Positions 25,620 to 35,489 of a DNA stretch of 64,000 nt are shown one piece after another. This stretch comes from Gluconacetobacter takamatsuzukensis (lineage in GTDB: Bacteria; Pseudomonadota; Alphaproteobacteria; Acetobacterales; Acetobacteraceae): assembly GCF_014174275.1 (NCBI RefSeq), contig NZ_JABEQK010000014.1, forward strand, positions 20,597 through 84,596, read 5' to 3'. Made by a program: the position numbers and the translations under genes. The notes below the pieces were generated by a model. It did no database searches and had not been told where the DNA came from. It worked only from the letters and a program-made list of their open reading frames with translations. How positions within the stretch are numbered: position 1 is the stretch's first letter; the number at the start of each line of letters is the position of its first letter.

Positions 25620-25678
25620 GCGGCGTGATTTCGGACAGGCCGTGCCCGGACGCAAGCCTTAAATCGCGGGAGCCGCTT

Positions 25679-25706
25679 CCGCCGGCCGCCTGGAGGCGGC
25701 CGGCGG
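25679..25706 (-). terminator. GC-rich hairpin between bioB and queE
   Basis: A perfect 12-bp stem CCGCCGGCCGCC/GGCGGCCGGCGG (25679-25690 with 25695-25706) and a TGGA loop, just past the bioB stop. No U-tract follows on either strand. It may act as a terminator or a 3' stabiliser for bioB. Confidence 0.5.
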
Positions 25707-25713
25707 GGGGCGT

Positions 25714-26724
25714 TCAGGCCTGGACGAGGCTGGTGTGCATGCCCAGGCGGGCCAGCAGGCGGGCGTCGCGGCTGGCTTCGGGGTTGGGGGTGGTCAGCAG
25801 CTTTTCGCCGTAGAAGATCGAGTTCGCGCCGGCCAGGAAGCACAGGGTCTGGGCCTCATCCGTCATGTCCTCGCGGCCCGCGGCCAGGCGCACGCGGCTG
25901 GCGGGCATGGCGATGCGGGCGGCGGCGATGACGCGCACGAAATCGATCGGGTCGACGGTTTCGGCTTCGGCCAGCGGGGTGCCGGCGACCCGCACCAGCA
26001 GATTGATCGGCACGCTTTCGGGATGTTTCGGCAGGCTGGCCAGGCTGGCGATCAGGCCGGCGCGGTCGCTTTCGTCCTCGCCCATGCCGACGATGCCGCC
26101 GCAGCAGACATTGATCCCGGCGTCGCGCACATTCGACAGCGTGTCCAGCCGGTCCTGATAGGTACGGGTGGAGATGATGTTGCCGTAATGCTCGGGCGAA
26201 GTGTCGAGATTATGGTTGTAATAGTCGAGCCCGGCATCACGCAGGCGCTGGGCCTGGCGGGCGTCGAGCATGCCCAGGGTGACGCAGCTTTCCAGCCCCA
26301 GGGCCTTCACGCCCTCGACCATGGCGCAGACCGTCTCCAGGTCATGATCCTTCGGCGAGCGCCAGGCGGCGCCCATGCAGAAGCGCGCCGCCCCGGCGTC
26401 GCGCGCGGCGCGGGCTTCCTTCAGCACCGCTTCCACTGCCATCAGGCGGCTGGCCTTGACGCCGCCATCCTCGTGCATCGCGCTCTGCGGGCAATAGGCG
26501 CAATCTTCCGGGCAGCCGCCGGTCTTGATCGAGAGCAGGGTTGAGATCTGCACCTCGGTCGGGTCGAAGCGGGCGCGATGCACGCTCTGGGCCCGGAACA
26601 GCAGTTCGGGGAAGGGCAGGGCGATCAGCGCCGCGATTTCGTCGCGCGTCCAGTCGGTGCGCACCGGCGGAAGGGACGGATCGGCGAAAGCGGGCGATGC
26701 GGCCGGCATGAGACCATCGGGCAT
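25714..26724 (-). CDS. bioB: Biotin synthase
   Basis: A 336-residue radical SAM sulfur-insertion enzyme converting dethiobiotin to biotin. The cluster motif [11 protein letters not shown] (CX3CX2C) is near residue 77. '[20 protein letters not shown]', '[10 protein letters not shown]' and the [2Fe-2S] arginine region 'RVRLAAGRE' are present. Start at the ATG at 26724, 9 bp after AGGA, gives family length; longer frames upstream are not conserved. No other bio gene is nearby. Confidence 0.95.
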   Translation of the reverse strand: MPDGLMPAASPAFADPSLPPVRTDWTRDEIAALIALPFPELLFRAQSVHRARFDPTEVQISTLLSIKTGGCPEDCAYCPQSAMHEDGGVKASRLMAVEAVLKEARAARDAGAARFCMGAAWRSPKDHDLETVCAMVEGVKALGLESCVTLGMLDARQAQRLRDAGLDYYNHNLDTSPEHYGNIISTRTYQDRLDTLSNVRDAGINVCCGGIVGMGEDESDRAGLIASLASLPKHPESVPINLLVRVAGTPLAEAETVDPIDFVRVIAAARIAMPASRVRLAAGREDMTDEAQTLCFLAGANSIFYGEKLLTTPNPEASRDARLLARLGMHTSLVQA

Positions 26725-26933
26725 CGGGCGGGTTCCTGGACTGTCGGCGGTAAGGGACACGCTGTGCCACAGAAGCGGGGGGTATGTCACCCATGTCGGC
26801 TCGTCGGGGCTTGTTTCGGTCGCTCGAAGGAGGGGCGTGGGCCGGGTGCGGTCGTAAAAAATCGTTGACCGTTGAATAATTGGGGTTCCACTAGGGAGAC
26901 AGGAACGGTTCACGCAGGGACTGCCCGCTCGCC

Positions 26934-28190
26934 ATGCCCATTTCAGACAATCGCGCCGCGCTCAAGCTCTCTCCCGATCATGCATTGACGGAGGAGCAGG
27001 AAAGGCTGGTGGGCCGGGTCGTGGCATTCTGCCGGCAGCATGTGGGCGGGCGTGGCGGCGTGCTGGTGCTGGAGGGGCCGGCCGGCACGGGCAAGAGCAT
27101 CGTCATGAATGCCGCCTTCGCCCGGCTGCGGCAGGCGGCGGGACGCGGTAGCGGGGATGCCCTGTCGGGCCGGAGCATGATGTTCCTGGTCAATCATCCC
27201 GAGATGATCAAGCTGTACCGCCGGATCGCGGAGGGTTCCGCCGCCCTGCGCAAGCGGGATTATGAGCGGCCGACCAGCTTCATCAACCAGGCACGCAAGA
27301 GCGGGCAGGGCGCGGATATCGTATTTGTCGACGAGGCGCATCTGTTGTTGAGCCGCCGCGATGCCTATAACCGCTTCCTGCAGGACAACCAGCTGGAAGA
27401 GATTATCCGGGCCAGCCGGGTCGTCGTCCTGGTCTTCGATCCCCGGCAGGTGCTGAAATTCAAGAGTTTCTGGGATGAGGCGGCGCTGCGCCGGCTGCTT
27501 GGGGACCGGCCGGTGGTCTTTCAGCGGCTGACGACGCAGTTTCGCATGCAGGCTCATGAAGACGTGCCGCGCTGGATCGAGGCGTTCGGCGAGCGGGTTC
27601 TTCTGCCGCTGCCGGCATGTCAGCCATTCGATTTCCGGATCTTCGACGATGCGCAGGCGATGTACGATTTGATCCGCCGGCATGAGGACGAGGTGGGGCT
27701 GTGCCGGATGCTGGCGACCTACGATTATCCCTATATCCTTGACGGGAATGACCATTTCATCACCGAGGGGAGGTTTCACCTGCGTTGGGACCGCGCGCTG
27801 CCGCAGGCGCGGCTGCCGTGGGCGGAACGGGCCGACACGATCGACGAGGTGGGGTCGGTCTATACCGTGCAGGGGTTCGACCTGAATTATGCCGGCGTCA
27901 TTCTCGGCCCCAGTGTCGATTACGATGCGGCGTCGGACCGGATCACCATCGATGCGTCGCTGTATGAGGATGGGGCGGCGTTCGCCGGGAAGGCGGGGAT
28001 TGCCGATCCGGCTTCGGCGCGCGAACGGATCATGCTGAATGCGATCAGCGTGCTGATGACGCGGCCCATGCGGGGGCTCTATCTCTATGCCAGCCGCCCG
28101 GCGCTGCGCGCGCGGCTGATGACGCTGTGGCGCCGGCGCGAATCGGTGCCGGCCCGGGCGATGCTCCGTTTTTCATCGGGGGATGAATAG
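26934..28190 (+). CDS. DUF2075 P-loop NTPase/helicase-like protein
   Basis: A 418-residue protein with Walker A GPAGTGKS (48-55), Walker [10 protein letters not shown] (about 129-137), 'QFRMQ' and the late '[17 protein letters not shown]'. That combination belongs to the DUF2075 family, related to superfamily 1 helicases and the AAA part of Schlafen-like proteins. The activity is unknown. No restriction, nuclease or toxin partner flanks it: bioB diverges upstream and a TetR regulator follows after about 57 bp. Ends with a Met/Arg-rich tail. Confidence 0.82.
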   Translation: MPISDNRAALKLSPDHALTEEQERLVGRVVAFCRQHVGGRGGVLVLEGPAGTGKSIVMNAAFARLRQAAGRGSGDALSGRSMMFLVNHPEMIKLYRRIAEGSAALRKRDYERPTSFINQARKSGQGADIVFVDEAHLLLSRRDAYNRFLQDNQLEEIIRASRVVVLVFDPRQVLKFKSFWDEAALRRLLGDRPVVFQRLTTQFRMQAHEDVPRWIEAFGERVLLPLPACQPFDFRIFDDAQAMYDLIRRHEDEVGLCRMLATYDYPYILDGNDHFITEGRFHLRWDRALPQARLPWAERADTIDEVGSVYTVQGFDLNYAGVILGPSVDYDAASDRITIDASLYEDGAAFAGKAGIADPASARERIMLNAISVLMTRPMRGLYLYASRPALRARLMTLWRRRESVPARAMLRFSSGDE

Positions 28191-28247
28191 AAAGCGTGCT
28201 CCGGGGGTGCTAGGAGTCGCAACGCGCCATTGCAAAGGGACGATCTT

Positions 28248-28892
28248 GTGCCGGTCCATCATACTCCGCTCAGCCGCCGCAGGGGACGCCCGGCGAAGGG
28301 AACGCCCGCGGCGCGCGATGCCATGCTGGGCGCGGCCCTGCATGGTTTCTCGCGGAAGGGCTATGACGGAACGGGGCTGCGGGAGATCGCCGAGGAGGCG
28401 GGGGTCGATCCGGCGCTGATCTCGCATCAGTTCGGCTCCAAATTCGCCCTGTGGAAGGCGGTGGTGGACGAGATCGCGCTGCGTCTGGCGGCGGCGCGCC
28501 GGTCGATCGAGGAACTGCATGGCGGGTCGGGTTCGACCGAGGAGCGGGTGCGCGAAGGGCTGACGCGCTTCATCACCGCCAATTGCGACATTCCCGAACT
28601 GTCGAAATTTCTCTCCGACGAACTGAGCCAGCCCGGCGAGCGGCAGGAATATATCCTGCGTGAAATCTGGGAGCCGTATCAGGACGCGATGCTGCCTTTG
28701 TTGCAGGAAGCCCGTGCGGACGGGCTGCTGCGCCATGACGGCTCGCCCGAACTGACCCTGATGATGGTGATGGGGGCCGTCATGCTGCCGTTGCTGATGA
28801 TGCGCCGGCGGGGGCTTTCGAAACGGGACGAGGCGGAACTCTCCCGCCGGCTGGTGTCCGACGTGTTGCCGATGGTGCTTGCCGCGGCCTGA
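28248..28892 (+). CDS. TetR/AcrR-family transcriptional regulator
   Basis: About 214 residues. The N-terminal helix-turn-helix (about 25-65: 'LREIAEEAGVDPALISHQFG', SKFALW) is classical TetR. The C-terminal two thirds form the helical ligand-binding domain with a hydrophobic late helix (LMMVMGAVMLPLLMM). It probably acts as a repressor, but no adjacent efflux gene reveals its target. The GTG at 28248 follows AAAGGGA. A TTG at 28230 preceded by AGGAG is an alternative start. Confidence 0.85.
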   Translation: MPVHHTPLSRRRGRPAKGTPAARDAMLGAALHGFSRKGYDGTGLREIAEEAGVDPALISHQFGSKFALWKAVVDEIALRLAAARRSIEELHGGSGSTEERVREGLTRFITANCDIPELSKFLSDELSQPGERQEYILREIWEPYQDAMLPLLQEARADGLLRHDGSPELTLMMVMGAVMLPLLMMRRRGLSKRDEAELSRRLVSDVLPMVLAAA

Positions 28893-28918
28893 CGGCGGGC
28901 AGCGCCGTCAGGCCGTTT
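28885..28918. terminator. Bidirectional terminator hairpin
   Basis: A perfect 13-bp stem CGGCCTGACGGCG/CGCCGTCAGGCCG (28885-28897 with 28903-28915) followed by TTT on the plus strand. It includes the stop codon of the TetR gene and lies between convergent genes, so it can serve both. Confidence 0.65.
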
Positions 28919-28922
28919 GCGA

Positions 28923-29339
28923 TCAGGACGCGGCGTTGATCTGCTTCGTCCACAGGGGAAGATTGTAGTAGCTGGTGACGCGCGCGATCTTGCCGTCCCG
29001 GATTTCGAAGAAGGCGCCGACCGGCAGCCTGTAGGTCTGGCCCGTGGCCGGCGGCAGCCCCTGTTCGGTCTTGAGATAGGCGCCGTGCACGGTGAATTCG
29101 GCGGCGGCGCGGGTGCCGTCGGGGGTTGTCATGATCACGAGGTCCTGCGATTCCTCGCGATAGAAGCCCTCCATGCGCTTTAGGAAGGTTTCGAATTGCG
29201 GGCGGCCGATCTCCTGCCCGCCCTGGTTGATGTCATGGACGACATCTTCGGTCAGCAGGTCGAGGACGGCGGCCACGTCCTCGCGGTTGAAGGCGTCGTA
29301 ATAGGCGCGGATCAGGGCTTGGGTCTGCTCGGCGGACAT
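28923..29339 (-). CDS. SnoaL-like/NTF2-fold protein
   Basis: A 138-residue protein with the NTF2-like 'YYDAFNREDVAAVLDLLTEDVVHDIN' pattern split by the family's first helix and strand, then 'GAFFEIRDGKIARVTSYYN'. SnoaL-like proteins are small cone-shaped enzymes or ligand binders. Substrate unknown. Last gene of a three-gene leftward set with the nitrilase-like and GNAT genes (12-bp gap), which suggests one small-molecule modification pathway. Confidence 0.8.
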   Translation of the reverse strand: MSAEQTQALIRAYYDAFNREDVAAVLDLLTEDVVHDINQGGQEIGRPQFETFLKRMEGFYREESQDLVIMTTPDGTRAAAEFTVHGAYLKTEQGLPPATGQTYRLPVGAFFEIRDGKIARVTSYYNLPLWTKQINAAS

Positions 29340-29351
29340 GGGGTTTCTTTC

Positions 29352-30230
29352 TCAGCTCTCGAAGGGGATGCGGCGGGCGACGGGGACCGTCACCGGCCAG
29401 TCGCGGCAATTGCGTACGGCGCCGTTTTCGCGCACCGCGTCCAGCGTGGCCGGGTCGAGCGTCGTGAAGATCCAGCCGCCCTGGTCCAGCGTGCCTTCGG
29501 CCATGATGCCGTCGGCGGGGAAGCCGCGATCGACCGGGCCGTAGATTCCGGCACAGCCGTGGTTCTCGTCCAGCGTCGCCAGCCAGGGTGCGTCGCCCAC
29601 CGTCGGGGAGACCGCGACGAAGCACTGGTTTTCCAGCGCGCGGGCCTGGGCCGAGATTCGCACCCGGTTGAAGCCGTGCATGGAATCGGTGCAGGTGGGC
29701 ACCAGGATCAGCCAGGCCTCGGCCTCGATCTGGGCGCGCGCCAGCATCGGGAATTCCGAATCATAGCAGACCGAGGTGCCGATCAGGCCCCACGGGGTTT
29801 CGAACACGCCGGGCGGGTTGCCCGCGCGCACGCCCCAGGATTCGTTCTCGAACCGGGTCATGACGTGCTTGTCCTGGAACGCGACCTGTCCGTCCGGAGC
29901 GATCAGGGGCGCGCGGTTGCGCACGCCGGCCGCCTCGGGGCGGGGCAGGGTGCCGGGCATCAGCCATACCCGATGGCGCTTCGCCGTCTCGCGCATGATG
30001 TGCAGGATGGCGTCGCTGTGCCGGCAGACGGCCTCGAGCTCCGCCGCCGGGTCGGGCCGGTCGGTCAGCGCGGCAGCGACCTCCATGCAGGAATATTCCG
30101 GCATCAGCAGCAGGTCCGCGTGCGGCGCCGCTTCGGCGACCAGGGCGTCGAGATGGCGGGCGTAATCCTCGATCGTGTGGTTGCGCGCGACGTGCCAGGC
30201 CAGCACGCCCAGTCGGATCGGTTTGTTCAT
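29352..30230 (-). CDS. Carbon-nitrogen hydrolase (nitrilase superfamily)
   Basis: A 292-residue amidase-like protein. The catalytic triad is visible as Glu45 (LLMPEYS), Lys121 (AFQDKHV) and Cys155 (GTSVCYDSEF). The superfamily cleaves nitriles, amides or N-carbamoyl groups. The start overlaps the GNAT stop by 4 nt, so the pair is coupled. Nitrilase-GNAT pairs recur in bacteria, but their joint substrate is not known to me. Confidence 0.9.
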   Translation of the reverse strand: MNKPIRLGVLAWHVARNHTIEDYARHLDALVAEAAPHADLLLMPEYSCMEVAAALTDRPDPAAELEAVCRHSDAILHIMRETAKRHRVWLMPGTLPRPEAAGVRNRAPLIAPDGQVAFQDKHVMTRFENESWGVRAGNPPGVFETPWGLIGTSVCYDSEFPMLARAQIEAEAWLILVPTCTDSMHGFNRVRISAQARALENQCFVAVSPTVGDAPWLATLDENHGCAGIYGPVDRGFPADGIMAEGTLDQGGWIFTTLDPATLDAVRENGAVRNCRDWPVTVPVARRIPFES

Positions 30231-30865
30231 AGGACATGTTCCTGCGTCTGGAGGCTGGCGGGGATCGGCGCGCCCCGGAGCGATTTTATGAAGAAATCGA
30301 GCGTGTGGGGTGTTTCTTCGGTCTGGCCGGGTTCTTTCCAGTCCAGTTCGCAGCTCACGCCGGGGAGGGGGTGGAAGCCGCGCCTGGCCCAGAAATCATA
30401 CAGCGTGGTGGCGCCCGGCGGACGGGCCGGGTGGTCGTTGGGGCGGCGGACCGAGCAGAAGGTGGCGAAATTCGCGCTGCTTATCGCCAGCGCGTGGCGT
30501 TCGCGCTCTTCGAAGAAGCGTACGCCCAGGCCCTGGCCGCGATAGGCGTCCAGCAGCACGGATTCGCCGAAATAGAAGAAATCGTCCGCATTCAGGCCGC
30601 GTGTTTCGAAGGGAGCGCGGATGGCGTCCAGTTCATCACGCATCGGCAGGCAGGTCGAGGCGCCGATGACGGACTCGCCGTCGCGGGCGACGATGACGGC
30701 GGCGCCTTTGCTGCGGACGTAGAATTGGAGGTATTTTTCCTCGTAGGCCACATCGCCGTCATACAGATAGGGCCATTCGCGGAAGACCGCGATGCGCAGG
30801 CGGGCGAGGTCCGGGAGCACCGGAACGATGTGCTCGCCCGTCAATGTCTCGATCGTCACGCGCAT
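30227..30865 (-). CDS. GNAT-family N-acetyltransferase
   Basis: A 212-residue acyl-CoA-dependent transferase. The acetyl-CoA-binding motif A is 'ESVLLDAYRGQGLGVRFFEER' in two pieces (GQGLG near residue 125). Substrate unknown. First gene of the leftward GNAT-nitrilase-SnoaL operon. The ybaK-like gene ends 15 bp upstream in the same direction and may be part of the same transcript. Confidence 0.85.
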   Translation of the reverse strand: MRVTIETLTGEHIVPVLPDLARLRIAVFREWPYLYDGDVAYEEKYLQFYVRSKGAAVIVARDGESVIGASTCLPMRDELDAIRAPFETRGLNADDFFYFGESVLLDAYRGQGLGVRFFEERERHALAISSANFATFCSVRRPNDHPARPPGATTLYDFWARRGFHPLPGVSCELDWKEPGQTEETPHTLDFFIKSLRGAPIPASLQTQEHVL

Positions 30866-30880
30866 GCGGGCGGTTCCTTT

Positions 30881-31384
30881 TCAGTGGGTGTCCGCGCCGG
30901 GTTGCGGCGCGGAGATCGGGGCGAGGGTGGCGTTGGCCGCGCGGCGTGCATCGTCGGGTGCGATCCGGACGACCAGGCCCCGCGCGCCGGCATTGATGTA
31001 GATGGCATCCTTGCCGGATGCGGCGTCGTCGATCACGACCGGCACCTGCGTTTTCTGGCCGAAGGGGCTGATGCCGCCGACCTGGAAACCGGTCAGGTCC
31101 TCGGCTTCGTTCGCCGGGATCATGCGGGCATTGCGGCCGCCGAACAGGGCGGCGACCTGCTTGAGGTTGACCTTGCTGGCGGCGGGAACGAGCAGGCACA
31201 CCGGCTGTTCGCGGTCGACCCGGACCATCAGGGTCTTGAAGACGCAGGACGGATCCTGGCCGATGGCGGAAGCGGCCTGCATGCCGATCGGGGCGCCGGC
31301 GGGATCGTAGTCGTAGCGATGGACACTGAATCGCACGCCATGTTCCGTGAGGAAGGAAGTGGCCGCCGTCCTGTCCTGCTGCAT
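30881..31384 (-). CDS. ybaK: Cys-tRNA(Pro)/Cys-tRNA(Cys) deacylase (YbaK family)
   Basis: A 167-residue YbaK/ProX-type editing domain that clears Cys-tRNA(Pro). 'DPSCVFKTLMV' carries the catalytic lysine, followed by 'PAASKVNLKQVAALFG' and 'GGISPFGQK' (Gly-rich loop). The family fold is complete at this length. Divergent from the unknown gene at 31658 over a 273-bp gap. Confidence 0.92.
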   Translation of the reverse strand: MQQDRTAATSFLTEHGVRFSVHRYDYDPAGAPIGMQAASAIGQDPSCVFKTLMVRVDREQPVCLLVPAASKVNLKQVAALFGGRNARMIPANEAEDLTGFQVGGISPFGQKTQVPVVIDDAASGKDAIYINAGARGLVVRIAPDDARRAANATLAPISAPQPGADTH

Positions 31385-31606
31385 GCGGGCGCTCCCCTCG
31401 GGCGCGTTAAATCATCGAATGGTGAATATAAGGCTGCTGGCCGAGCGTCAAGGGAGAGGCGGGCAGGTCGACGAAGGCGATTCGCGTGCCGGTGCGCGGA
31501 GAGGGAGGGGTCGTTGCGGCCGCGTGTCGATGGAAGGCGCTGCCCTTTGTTGGCCTCTTTACATGTCACAGGCCCGTCAGCGACGATATCCTTGGGAATC
31601 AGGCCA

Positions 31607-31634
31607 TTGCCCGAGATGGGACAAATCTGATATT
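31607..31634 (+). promoter_or_regulatory. Candidate promoter of the unknown gene at 31658
   Basis: TTGCCC (31607-31612) and GATATT (31629-31634) are separated by 16 bp and sit about 24 bp before the start codon, upstream of a strong GGAGG ribosome site (31646-31650). The surrounding DNA is noticeably AT-richer. Sequence-only guess. The rest of the 31385-31657 gap shows nothing distinctive. Confidence 0.35.
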
Positions 31635-31657
31635 TTTGTAACATTGGAGGCAATTCT

Positions 31658-32212
31658 ATGAGCGATGACCCTAGACACGTTATTCTTCCGATTTTTTATA
31701 ATCAGCGCGGGGCGATGATTTTCCGTGATCGGCCGCTCAAGATAAAGCCTGCCCCGTCCGCGATGCAAAGCATCATGGGGCTGGTTAATAGAAATTCGCT
31801 CCCGAAAGAAAAAACGATCTATCAGGATTATTTTTATTACGGATTTGAATTCAGTCCGAAGAAAATTCGACTGATGGATGCGCTCATGGGCGGCATTTTC
31901 GATTATTTCCATTCCATTGGAATAACGTTCAACTACCCTGGAGTGGATCTGGCTTCGGTTTCCGAGGATTGGGTCGGGAGGACGCGCTATCATGTCGTCG
32001 CCGTGATGGCCGACATGCGTAATCCCTATCTCTGCGCCTTTGGCTATCTCGATCCGTCGACCGGGGCCTTTGTCGAGGACGATAACGAGACGAGGCCGCG
32101 TTCCAAGCTGAAGTCGCCTGCCATCTCCGTGGGAATAGTGAAGACCATGATCCGCAAGGGCGAGCTTGATGAATCGCGTATTCGTCTGGCGAAGGTGCAG
32201 TTGCCTGCCTAG
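31658..32212 (+). CDS. Unrecognised protein in locally AT-rich DNA
   Basis: A 184-residue protein that I do not recognise. It has no signal peptide or membrane segment and is rich in Tyr, Phe and Lys early on ('YQDYFYYGFEFSPKKIRLMD'). Hydrophobic clusters around 'DYFHSIGITFNYPGVDLASV' and 'RYHVVAVMADMRNPYLCAFGYLD' (in two parts) suggest a folded mixed alpha/beta domain. The ribosome site TTGGAGG supports the ATG. The first 250 bases use AAA, ATT and TTT codons far more than neighbours, consistent with recent acquisition or a different ancestry. Followed 123 bp later by the AroE paralogue. Confidence 0.65.
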   Translation: MSDDPRHVILPIFYNQRGAMIFRDRPLKIKPAPSAMQSIMGLVNRNSLPKEKTIYQDYFYYGFEFSPKKIRLMDALMGGIFDYFHSIGITFNYPGVDLASVSEDWVGRTRYHVVAVMADMRNPYLCAFGYLDPSTGAFVEDDNETRPRSKLKSPAISVGIVKTMIRKGELDESRIRLAKVQLPA

Positions 32213-32335
32213 TGACGGGTAGACAGTCTCGACCGGTTTCCCTTTCTCTCTTTCGGCGCGATGGCGACGGGCTGTTCCGGCTTCGGTATCGGAATATCCG
32301 GTGTTTCTCGCGCGACGCATGTCCGGAGGGGTGGG

Positions 32336-33154
32336 ATGATTGGTGGAACCACGAAACTGTTCGGCCTGGTGGGGCATCCGGTCACGCATGTTCGCACGCC
32401 GCAGGCGATGAATGCGCTTTTCGAGCGGAACGGGCTGGATGCGGTCATGGTGCCGTTCGATGTGGCGGGGGCGGATCTGGCGGCCTGTCTGGCCGGGCTG
32501 CAGCGTATCCGGAATCTCGAAGGGCTGGTGGTTACGGTGCCGCACAAGATGTCCGCCGTGGAGCTGTGCCGGGATCTGACGCCGCGTGCCGGGCTGGCCG
32601 GGGCGGTCAATGTGCTGCGCCGTGTCGGTGAGGATGCGTTTGCGGGCGACATGCTGGATGGCGAGGGGTTTGTCGCCGGGCTGGCCGCTGCCGGGCATGC
32701 GGTGGCCGGGCGGCGGATCTGCCTTGTGGGGGCGGGCGGGGCGGCCAGCGCGATTGCGGTGGCGCTGGCCGAGCGGCAGCCTGCGAAACTGACGCTGATC
32801 AATCGTTCGCGGGAGCGGCTTCTGGCGCTGCATGAGCGGTTGCGGTCGCGGTTTCCGGCGCTCGACGTCGTGATCGGGGAGCAGGTCGGCGGCCATGATC
32901 TGGTCGTCAACGCGACTTCGCTCGGCCTGCGGGCGGATGATCCGCTGCCTTTCGATCCGGAGCAGGTGGGGCCGGGCGTTGTGGTGGCGGAGGTGATCAT
33001 GACCCCGGAGATCACGCCGATATTGCATGCGGCGGCCCGGCGGGGAGCTGCGATCCATCCGGGGCGGGCCATGCTGGATGGCCAGCTGGACGCGATTTTT
33101 CGGTATTTTTCGGAAGACGGGCGAATCCCTGCCCGGCAGGGCCGGGGGCCCTGA
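32336..33154 (+). CDS. Shikimate dehydrogenase-like paralogue
   Basis: A 272-residue AroE-superfamily protein. Catalytic Lys71 (VTVPHKMS) and Asp108 (DMLDGEGF) are kept, as is the Rossmann loop CLVGAGGAAS. The serines that hold the shikimate carboxylate in AroE (HSxSP) are replaced: the segment reads GHPVTHVRTPQAMN. That implies a different ligand, such as quinate or another cyclic acid. Start at the ATG at 32336, preceded by GGAGGGG. Ends at a strong hairpin against sucD. Confidence 0.85.
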   Translation: MIGGTTKLFGLVGHPVTHVRTPQAMNALFERNGLDAVMVPFDVAGADLAACLAGLQRIRNLEGLVVTVPHKMSAVELCRDLTPRAGLAGAVNVLRRVGEDAFAGDMLDGEGFVAGLAAAGHAVAGRRICLVGAGGAASAIAVALAERQPAKLTLINRSRERLLALHERLRSRFPALDVVIGEQVGGHDLVVNATSLGLRADDPLPFDPEQVGPGVVVAEVIMTPEITPILHAAARRGAAIHPGRAMLDGQLDAIFRYFSEDGRIPARQGRGP

Positions 33155-33182
33155 CCGGTCCGCCCGCTTTGGGGCGGACCGG
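33155..33182. terminator. Bidirectional GC hairpin between aroE-like gene and sucD
   Basis: A perfect 11-bp stem CCGGTCCGCCC/GGGCGGACCGG with a six-base loop, exactly filling the gap between the two convergent genes. No U-run follows. Placement argues for transcription termination or mRNA end protection. Confidence 0.55.
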
Positions 33183-33190
33183 GTGAAGGA

Positions 33191-34071
33191 TCAGGCGCGG
33201 CCCGACAGCACGTCCAGCAGGGTCTGGCCCAGCAGGGCAGGGCTGGCGGAGACGTGGATGCCGGCGTCGCGCAGGGCTTCGATCTTGGCGGCGGCCGTTT
33301 CGTGGCCGCCGGTGATGACCGCGCCGGCATGGCCCATGCGGCGCCCCGGAGGGGCGGTGGCGCCAGCGATGAAGCCCACGACCGGCTTTCTGGTGCCGCT
33401 GTCGCGGATCAGGGTGGCGGCCTCGATTTCCGACGTGCCGCCGATTTCGCCGATCATGATGATCGAGTCGGTGTCGGGGTCGGCGATGAAGCGTTCCAGC
33501 ACGTCGATGAAATCCATCCCCTTGACCGGGTCGCCGCCGATGCCGACGCAGGTGCTCTGGCCCAGCCCGACCGCGCTGGTCTGGGCCACGGCCTCGTAGG
33601 TCAGGGTGCCGGAGCGCGAGACGATGCCGACCTTGCCGGGGCGGTGGATCGCGCCGGGCATGATGCCGATCTTGCATTCGCCCGGGGTGATGATGCCGGG
33701 GCAGTTGGGACCGATCAGCAGGCTTTCGGACCGGTGCAGCACCTGCTGTACGCGCACCATGTCGAGTACCGGAATGCCTTCGGTGATGCAGACGATCAGG
33801 GGAACGCCGGCGGCGATGGCCTCCAGAATCGCATCGGCGGCGCCGGCGGGCGGCACGTAGATGACGCTGGCATCGACCCGGGTGGCGGCACAGGCCTGGG
33901 CCACCGTGTCGAAGACCGGCAGGCCGAGATGCGTCTCGCCGCCGCGGCCGGGGGTGACGCCGCCGACCAGTTTCGTGCCGTAGGCCAAGGCCTGTTCGGA
34001 ATGGAAGGTGCCCTGGGCGCCGGTGAAGCCCTGGGTGAGGACGCGCGTGTCGCTATGGACCAGGATGGACA

Positions 34072-34072
<1 letters not shown>
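33191..34072 (-). CDS. sucD: Succinyl-CoA synthetase alpha subunit
   Basis: A 293-residue alpha subunit. The N-terminal CoA-binding Rossmann part starts '[21 protein letters not shown]' (in two pieces). '[20 protein letters not shown]' follows, and the phosphohistidine loop GHAGAVI is near residue 247. With SucC it interconverts succinyl-CoA and succinate in the TCA cycle. One-base overlap with the sucC stop. Malate-CoA ligase is a close relative and cannot be excluded by eye. Confidence 0.94.
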
Positions 34073-35274
<1,202 letters not shown>

Positions 35275-35489
35275 ACGGTTATAATCCGCGTTTGTTGTGA
35301 TTGCGCCAGGGGGGGAGCCGGGCGGGCTGCCGGTCGCAGAGGCGCCAGCGATCGTCTGCATGGCATAATCGGCCGGTTTATGCCATCTCGGAAGCTGAAA
35401 AGGACTTGTTCAGGCTTCGTATATGCCCTTCTCCACGGAGGGGCGGGAGAGAGGGAAACGGGGCGCGATGGCATGAAAGACGGAGCACA

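Noticed and set aside
23654..25713. Possible preQ1 riboswitch controlling queE-queC-queD
   Set aside because: No compact preQ1 aptamer-like sequence is evident before queE, where only a GC hairpin tied to bioB is seen.
26725..26933. Possible biotin-repressor operator upstream of bioB
   Set aside because: No TTATxxATAA-type BioR palindrome or BirA box could be found, only an AT-rich patch around 26855-26880.
26934..28190. DUF2075 gene as part of an antiphage defence island
   Set aside because: Neighbours are bioB and a TetR regulator. No nuclease, toxin, reverse transcriptase or mobile gene nearby.
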